Source of the DNA: Thermoplasmata archaeon
Lineage (GTDB): Archaea > Thermoplasmatota > Thermoplasmata > Lutacidiplasmatales > UBA184
Direction: 5' to 3'
Length of the DNA: 5,236 bases
NCBI GenBank assembly: GCA_021848165.1
Contig: JAJZMW010000133.1
Coordinates: 1-5,236 of the forward strand
Below, in pieces: positions 1 through 3,313 of the stretch (positions are counted from its first letter, which is position 1; each line of letters starts with the position of its first letter). Below the pieces are notes generated by a model. That model ran no database searches and was not told the DNA's origin. It was given only the letters and a program-made list of their open reading frames with translations. Made by a program: the position numbers and the translations under genes.

Positions 1-846
1 GGTCCGCTCGTTCATCGTCGCGGGGGTCCCCCGCATGTGCATCGCGATCGCTCCCGCGTGAGCCGCGGCGATCTCCCGCCGCATCGCGGGGTCGACGAGG
101 CCGCTCACGTCGTTGATGAAGTCGGCGCCCCGGGCGAGCGCGCGCCGCGCGACCTCGGCGTGGCGGGTGTCGACGCTCACCGGCACCGACGAGCGCCCGG
201 CGAAGCCGGCGAGGACGGGCTCGATCCGCCGCCACTCCTCCTCCGGATCGACCGGGGCGGCGCCGGGGCGGGTCGATTCCCCCCCGATGTCGATCATGTC
301 CGCTCCCTCGGCGACGAGGCGGTCGGCGAGCGCGATCGCCCGGTCCTGGGCGAGGTACTCCCCCCCGTCGCTGAACGAGTCGGGGGTCACGTTCACGACC
401 CCGAGGACCCGGGGGCGATCCCCGACGACGAGCGACCGGCGGGCCCCCCGTACGGTCCGGGCGCCGCGTCGCATCTGGTGGGCGAGCGCCGCCTCGATCT
501 CCGCGCCGATCCGCGCGAGCCCGAACGGCTGGCGGCGGAGTTTCGGCAGGAGCCGGCGGAACTGCGCGTACGTCGCGAGGAGCACCACCGAGCTCTCCGA
601 CGCCGAGTGGTCGGCGATCCCGCGCGCGTGCGCCGAGTCGGCCCCCACCGCGAGCGCCTCCTGCTTGAGCAGCGGGGCGGCCCGCAGGGCGACGTGCTCG
701 AGGCGGACCGGATAGATGCGCGCCTTGCGGGTCATGATCCCAACACCCTCGGGATCGGACGCCGTCCGCCCGATCTCGCGGGCGAGATCCGGCAGCGAGC
801 CGCTGTCGAGAACGCGCGCGAAGTGGCGATGCCCGTCGGTCGACAT
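1..846 (-). CDS. folP: Dihydropteroate synthase, long form with N-terminal extension (3' end beyond window)
   Basis: This enzyme joins 6-hydroxymethyl-dihydropterin pyrophosphate to p-aminobenzoate in cytosolic folate-type pterin synthesis. The 282 visible residues contain the family signatures in order: VNVTPDSFSDGG (151-162), DIGGESTRPGA (186-196), SVDT (224-227), INDVSG (244-249) and MHMRGTPATM (269-278). The C-terminal third of the barrel, with its later Asp, Lys and Arg substrate residues, lies beyond the left edge. About 145 residues precede the barrel, where E. coli FolP has about 15. This part reads like the N-terminal domain of long DHPS proteins known from various bacteria and archaea, with LLKQEALAVGAD (59-70) and KLRRQPFGL (102-110) as landmarks. 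The ATG at 844-846 is chosen because the conserved-looking extension begins just after it and no in-frame start lies further upstream. There is no Shine-Dalgarno; a TTAT island lies about 37 nt upstream. The gene is divergent from the kinase-like gene. Family assignment is firm; the role of the extension is unknown to me. Confidence 0.93.
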   Translation of the reverse strand, partial: MSTDGHRHFARVLDSGSLPDLAREIGRTASDPEGVGIMTRKARIYPVRLEHVALRAAPLLKQEALAVGADSAHARGIADHSASESSVVLLATYAQFRRLLPKLRRQPFGLARIGAEIEAALAHQMRRGARTVRGARRSLVVGDRPRVLGVVNVTPDSFSDGGEYLAQDRAIALADRLVAEGADMIDIGGESTRPGAAPVDPEEEWRRIEPVLAGFAGRSSVPVSVDTRHAEVARRALARGADFINDVSGLVDPAMRREIAAAHAGAIAMHMRGTPATMNERT

Positions 847-877
847 GGCCCGGCCCGGGCCGGCGAGCGCGCCCGCG

Positions 878-888
878 CCCCATAAGGA
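878..888 (-). promoter_or_regulatory. Possible TATA-type promoter element for the dihydropteroate synthase gene
   Basis: On the minus strand the sequence reads TCCTTATGGGG. It is one of only two short A/T-bearing islands in the otherwise G/C-only 88-bp gap between the two divergent genes. Its centre is about 37 nt upstream of the ATG, so initiation about 26 nt downstream would give a leader of roughly 10 nt. Positional inference only. Confidence 0.33.
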
Positions 889-905
889 CGCCGCCGGGGG
901 GCGGG

Positions 906-914
906 GGAATAACG
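906..914 (+). promoter_or_regulatory. Possible TATA-type promoter element for the P-loop kinase-like gene
   Basis: The sequence GGAATAACG interrupts a G/C run. Its centre lies about 25 nt upstream of the GTG at 935, the spacing expected between an archaeal TATA box and the start site of a leaderless transcript. This supports the GTG at 935 over the alternative in-frame GTG at 953. It rests on position and base composition, not on a scored motif. Confidence 0.38.
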
Positions 915-934
915 GGCGACGGGTACCGTGGTCC

Positions 935-1678
935 GTGCGGCGCGGGACGATCGTGGCGATCGAGGGACCGTCGGCCGCCGGGAAGTCGACCGTCGCGCGG
1001 AGGCTGGCCCGCCGGCTCCGGGCCCGCCTCCTGCCCGAGGTGGCGACGGAGCGACCCCGGCTCTCGCTCCGCTTCCGGACCGCCTCCGATCTTCTCCGCC
1101 TCGAGCGGGAGCTCATCCGCCGCGAGGCCCGGCGATGGGCACGGGCCCTCTCGTTCGCCCGCGCCGGGAGAACGGTCGTCCTCGACACCGGGCCCTGGGG
1201 CCCCACGACGTACACCCGGGGGCTGGCGCGCCTCGGGCTTGCCTCGACGGCGACCGAACGAACCGTTGCCTCGGCCCAGCGGCGCTCGGGGGTCGGGGTG
1301 CCGGAGGCGACCTTCTACCTCGCGGTCGCCGAAGCGACGCGACGGGTGCGGGCCGCCGGGGCCCGGGGGACGCACCCGGGCCGCCTCTACGCGCGCCACG
1401 AGCGCGTCGCCCGCACGGAACGAGCGCTCTACCAGGGGAGGTGGGGGGCGCGTCGACGGGTGCGGACGCTCCGCCTCCGACCGGACGAATCCCCGGCGAC
1501 CGTCGCCGCGCGGATCGCGCGGTTCGTCCGCGGGCTCACGCCGGGTCGGGAAGGCCCCGCTCGCCGGCCGCCAGCCGCTCGTAGTATCGGCGCCACCGCT
1601 CGCGGACCTCCGCTTCGGAGATCCCGGAGTCGTAGGTCGGGGAGACGATCGGCTCGGCGTGCTGGACGAGGATCTTGA
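935..1678 (+). CDS. P-loop NTPase, probable small-molecule or nucleotide kinase
   Basis: This is a 247-residue protein read from the GTG at 935; a GTG at 953 is the alternative start. A Walker A motif, GPSAAGKST (11-19), follows a hydrophobic strand (TIVAIE), as in thymidylate kinase and related P-loop kinases. VVLDTGPWGPTTY (81-93) ends a second strand and sits where such kinases carry an acidic substrate or Mg site. FYLAVAEATRRVRAAG (127-142) and the Arg/His-rich stretch 144-163 resemble a strand plus lid region. I cannot assign a substrate; dTMP kinase, a nucleoside kinase or an NadR/AAA_28-like protein are all possible. The recognisable fold ends near residue 200 (about nt 1534). The remaining 47 residues are Arg/Ser/Gly/Pro-rich and lie antisense to the convergent flavoprotein gene, so they may simply be read-through in stop-poor GC-rich DNA. 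Existence as a gene is likely; exact function is uncertain. Confidence 0.78.
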   Translation: MRRGTIVAIEGPSAAGKSTVARRLARRLRARLLPEVATERPRLSLRFRTASDLLRLERELIRREARRWARALSFARAGRTVVLDTGPWGPTTYTRGLARLGLASTATERTVASAQRRSGVGVPEATFYLAVAEATRRVRAAGARGTHPGRLYARHERVARTERALYQGRWGARRRVRTLRLRPDESPATVAARIARFVRGLTPGREGPARRPPAARSIGATARGPPLRRSRSRRSGRRSARRAGRGS

Positions 1679-2024
1679 CGATCGCGCGGACCCGGCGTTC
1701 GGGTTCCGCCAGCCCGGCCCGGGCGAAGAAGGCGAGATACGCATCGCCGTCGGCCCCGGGAGCGAGGACCTCCGCGCGCCCCCGGAAGCGGAACCCCTTG
1801 CGCGAGAACGGGTCGACGACGTTGACCTCGATCCCCGGTCGCTCGCGCAGGTTGGCGACGGTACGGGGCGAGGCGAGGTCGGCAAAGATCAGGTGGTCGT
1901 CGTCCCAGACGGCGAGGGTCCCCTTCGGGGAGAGGTTCGGGCTCCCGTCCGGGTTCACCGAGGCGACGAACCCCAACTTCTGCTCCGCCACGACCCGGCG
2001 CATCGCCTCCGAGAGGATCGCCAT
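1536..2024 (-). CDS. Pyridoxamine 5'-phosphate oxidase-like FMN-binding protein
   Basis: This is a 162-residue split-barrel flavoprotein of the PNPOx-like family. Family features include GFVASVNPDGSPNLSPKGT (18-36), followed by AVWDDDHLIFADLASPRTVANL, which matches the second and third strands and the helix that contact FMN. Then come EVNVVDPFSRKGFRFRG (66-82) and a C-terminal helical segment, ERWRRYYERL. Such proteins act as cytosolic flavin- or F420-dependent oxidoreductases; the substrate cannot be read here, and true pyridoxamine phosphate oxidase (PdxH) function is not implied. The frame is open to an earlier ATG at 2082-2084, which adds 20 residues. The ATG at 2022-2024 is preferred because homologous proteins begin about 15 residues before the GFVAS strand and because a CTTAG island lies about 26 nt upstream. 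The 3' end overlaps the tail of the convergent kinase-like gene by 143 bp. Confidence 0.88.
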   Translation of the reverse strand: MAILSEAMRRVVAEQKLGFVASVNPDGSPNLSPKGTLAVWDDDHLIFADLASPRTVANLRERPGIEVNVVDPFSRKGFRFRGRAEVLAPGADGDAYLAFFARAGLAEPERRVRAIVKILVQHAEPIVSPTYDSGISEAEVRERWRRYYERLAAGERGLPDPA

Positions 2025-2045
2025 CGAGGAGGGGAGCCCCGTCCG

Positions 2046-2055
2046 GGCTAAGTCG
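2046..2055 (-). promoter_or_regulatory. Possible TATA-type promoter element for the flavoprotein gene
   Basis: The minus strand reads CGACTTAGCC, with the CTTAG core centred about 26 nt upstream of the ATG at 2024. That is the spacing expected for a leaderless archaeal transcript and is part of the reason for choosing that start. A second island, TCTTAACG (minus strand, near 2092-2099), lies only about 12 nt upstream of the longer-form ATG, too close to serve it. Low information content, so tentative. Confidence 0.33.
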
Positions 2056-2089
2056 GAACGGGTCGGGCGGCCGACGACCGCCATCGGGC

Positions 2090-2101
2090 AACGTTAAGAA
2101 C
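2090..2101 (+). promoter_or_regulatory. Possible TATA-type promoter element for the LSm-eL37 operon
   Basis: The sequence AACGTTAAGAAC is the most A/T-rich stretch in the 104-bp divergent gap. Its centre is about 32 nt before the LSm ATG at 2129. Initiation about 26 nt downstream would leave a 5' leader of roughly 6 nt, consistent with the absence of a Shine-Dalgarno before LSm. The core ACGTTAAGAACG is partly palindromic, so it could also act in the opposite direction. Confidence 0.4.
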
Positions 2102-2128
2102 GGAACGGTCCGTGGGCCGCCCCTGCCC

Positions 2129-2341
2129 ATGAAGCCGTCCGACCTCCTCCAGGAGACCCTCCACCAGCGCGTGCTGGTGGAGATGAAGGGGGGCCGCAGC
2201 TACCGCGGCACGTTGGACGCCTTCGACCAGCACCTCAACCTCGTCCTCTCCTCCGTCGAGGAGGTCGCTCCGGCTCCGGGAGCCCCGGCGTCGGGCCTCG
2301 CGCTCTTGCGCGGGGATTCCATCGTCTTCATCGCCCCGTAA
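2129..2341 (+). CDS. Archaeal Sm-like RNA-binding protein (LSm/SmAP)
   Basis: This 70-residue protein belongs to the Sm fold family, which assembles as six- or seven-membered rings that bind U-rich RNA. The Sm1 motif spans about residues 14-44 (VLVEMKGGRSYRGTLDAFD followed by HLNLVLSSVEE), with the typical Gly of the bent strand and the D-x-H-x-N-L RNA-contact segment (D33, H35, N37). The Sm2 motif is LLRGDSIVFI (59-68), close to the canonical R-G-D/N-x-V pattern. Length is normal for archaeal SmAPs, and the Pro/Ala-rich loop between Sm1 and Sm2 is short. The ATG is directly preceded by CCTGCCC, with no Shine-Dalgarno. The gene leads a two-gene unit with eL37, an arrangement conserved in many archaea, which links RNA metabolism with ribosome synthesis. 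Confidence 0.95.
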   Translation: MKPSDLLQETLHQRVLVEMKGGRSYRGTLDAFDQHLNLVLSSVEEVAPAPGAPASGLALLRGDSIVFIAP

Positions 2342-2353
2342 CGCATTGGACTC

Positions 2354-2358
2354 GAGGA
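2354..2358 (+). promoter_or_regulatory. Shine-Dalgarno site of the eL37 gene
   Basis: GAGGA lies 4 nt before the ATG at 2363 and can pair with the archaeal 16S rRNA 3' end. The first gene of the operon has no such site, fitting the common archaeal pattern of leaderless first genes and Shine-Dalgarno-led internal genes. It also fixes the start of this very short gene. Confidence 0.5.
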
Positions 2359-2362
2359 CCCC

Positions 2363-2524
2363 ATGGGAAAAGGAACCCCCTCCCGCCGCGGCGGGAAGAT
2401 CGTGCACGTCATCTGCCGCCGATGCGGCCGCCACTCCTACCACCGCCAGAAGGCCGAGTGCGCCTCCTGCGGGTTCGGCGTGACCGCTCATCGCCGCGGC
2501 TACGACTGGGCGAAGCTCCGCTAG
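2363..2524 (+). CDS. rpl37e: Large-subunit ribosomal protein eL37 (L37e)
   Basis: This 53-residue protein of the large ribosomal subunit is a zinc-binding rRNA-contacting protein found in archaea and eukaryotes. It starts MGKGTPSRRGGK, close to the family's usual opening. It carries the zinc ribbon as CRRC (18-21) and CASC (33-36), with the family's RCGRHSYHRQKAECASCGFG core (20-39). It ends in a basic, aromatic segment, RRGYDWAKLR (44-53). Length is at the short end of the archaeal range, and all four Cys are present. It begins 21 bp after the LSm stop, so the two are almost certainly co-transcribed. Its 3' part is antisense to the last ~38 codons of the convergent DNA glycosylase frame; this gene is the one under clear selection there. 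Confidence 0.97.
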   Translation: MGKGTPSRRGGKIVHVICRRCGRHSYHRQKAECASCGFGVTAHRRGYDWAKLR

Positions 2525-3089
2525 CGCGGAAGCGCGCGGGGCCCGGCGCGGGCCGGGAGAGGTGCGGTGAGCCGAGCACGGCAAAGCGGAGCGGACGCTC
2601 GCGCGCCCGCGAGATCCCGATCCGGGGACCGCGAACGATCGGGCCGATCCGGGAGCCCCGCCCCCGCAGGCGGATCCGGGAACTCGGATCCGTGGTGTCG
2701 CATCCGTCGTCCGAGAGCGCGATGCCGAGCCCCCGGCAGAGCAGGCCGGGGCCGCGGAGCCGTCCCGCGAAACCGATCGGTTCCGCCGCCCGCAACAGGA
2801 CGGCCTGCCCCGGCCGCGTGACGAGATTCGCGCAGACGACCCGATGGATGCGGTAGACGTAGAGGGTCCCGGGCGGGCCGAACATCGAGCGGTTCCGCGG
2901 GGTCGGCCCCCGATCGGCGTGGTTCGCCGGGTCCCGGGCCACGTAGGCCTCCGTCTCGACCACGCGAGCGCGCCGCTCGCCCTCGGGGCCCGCGACCGAG
3001 ATCGTGGCCCCGAGGAGCTCCCGGGCCACGCGCGGCGTCGACCGATCGAAGAACCGGCTCCCGAGCCGGAGCGCTCGTCGCGCGCTCAC
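2409..3089 (-). CDS. 3-methyladenine DNA glycosylase, AAG/MPG family
   Basis: This base-excision repair enzyme removes alkylated or deaminated purines such as 3-methyladenine. The frame encodes 226 residues from the GTG at 3087-3089. Family landmarks are RFFDRSTPRVARELLG (12-27) and RVVETEAY (42-49), with catalytic Glu47 and Tyr49 equivalent to human E125 and Y127. Next come the NHADRGPTPRNRSMFG segment (56-71, His57 equals human H136), PGTLYVY (73-79), AVLLRAAEP (96-104, Arg100 equals human R182), GPGLLCRGLGI (113-123), GPRIGI (154-159) and PLRFAVLGSPHLSR (166-179). The position of human Tyr162 is His82. The family core ends at residue 179 (nt 2553). The remaining 47 residues are Arg/Ser/Gly-rich and run antisense across eL37, so they may be read-through. 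The GTG overlaps the preceding stop as GTGA, indicating translational coupling to the membrane protein gene. Confidence 0.92.
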   Translation of the reverse strand: MSARRALRLGSRFFDRSTPRVARELLGATISVAGPEGERRARVVETEAYVARDPANHADRGPTPRNRSMFGPPGTLYVYRIHRVVCANLVTRPGQAVLLRAAEPIGFAGRLRGPGLLCRGLGIALSDDGCDTTDPSSRIRLRGRGSRIGPIVRGPRIGISRARERPLRFAVLGSPHLSRPAPGPARFRASGASPSRSRGDERSRRTRRRRTRPSGGGRSGGRIGGR

Positions 3090-3313
3090 TCGTTCGCGGG
3101 CGCCCGGATCCCGATGACGAGGAAGGCGAGGATCGCGACGACGACGCCCGCGATCGTGCCGAGGGTGGCGCTCGCGAGCGCCGGGACCCCCGCGTAATAG
3201 GTCATCTCGACGACCGCGTAGGCGCTCGCGAGGATCATCGCGTAGCCGAAGATCGCGAACGGGCTCGCCCAGACGGAGCCGCTCGGCGCGGGGGGGCTCT
3301 CGGCGCCGCTCAT
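3086..3313 (-). CDS. Small two-helix membrane protein, possible oxidase accessory subunit
   Basis: This 75-residue protein is of a type I do not recognise by sequence. A short Ser/Pro/Ala-rich N-terminus (1-15) is followed by two hydrophobic segments, about 19-38 (AIFGYAMILASAYAVVEMTY core) and 50-69 (Gly/Ala/Val/Ile-rich), with a polar C-terminus, RAPANE. Both ends are predicted on the same side of the membrane. It starts on the ATG whose TGA overlap is the stop of the oxidase gene, has a GGGTGA ribosome site 4 nt upstream, and its own stop overlaps the start of the glycosylase. Coupling to the oxidase suggests a small subunit like those of other heme-copper oxidases, but no motif proves this. 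The same frame stays open far upstream, antisense-free but out of frame with the oxidase; that part is only the oxidase gene's shadow. Confidence 0.75.
   Translation of the reverse strand: MSGAESPPAPSGSVWASPFAIFGYAMILASAYAVVEMTYYAGVPALASATLGTIAGVVVAILAFLVIGIRAPANE

Noticed and set aside
37..885. Long open plus-strand frames (37-885 and 113-715) opposite the dihydropteroate synthase
   Set aside because: Both are Arg/Gly/Pro-rich, contain no recognisable motif and lie antisense to a gene with unmistakable DHPS signatures. They result from stop-poor GC-rich DNA.
1239..2051. Plus-strand frame spanning the kinase-like gene end and the flavoprotein gene
   Set aside because: It is out of register with the kinase motifs and antisense to the flavoprotein; its translation has no domain-like pattern.
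2540..2557. GC-only inverted repeat just after the eL37 stop (GGCCCG/CGGGCC, or CCCGGC/GCCGGG in another register), considered as a terminator
   Set aside because: The stem is only 6 bp, such palindromes are expected by chance at this GC content, it lies inside the glycosylase frame, and no T-tract follows on either strand.
2048..2584. A minus-strand open frame antisense to LSm and eL37
   Set aside because: No motif and Ala/Glu/Val-rich composition typical of the shadow of a coding strand; it overlaps two firmly identified genes and the divergent promoter gap.
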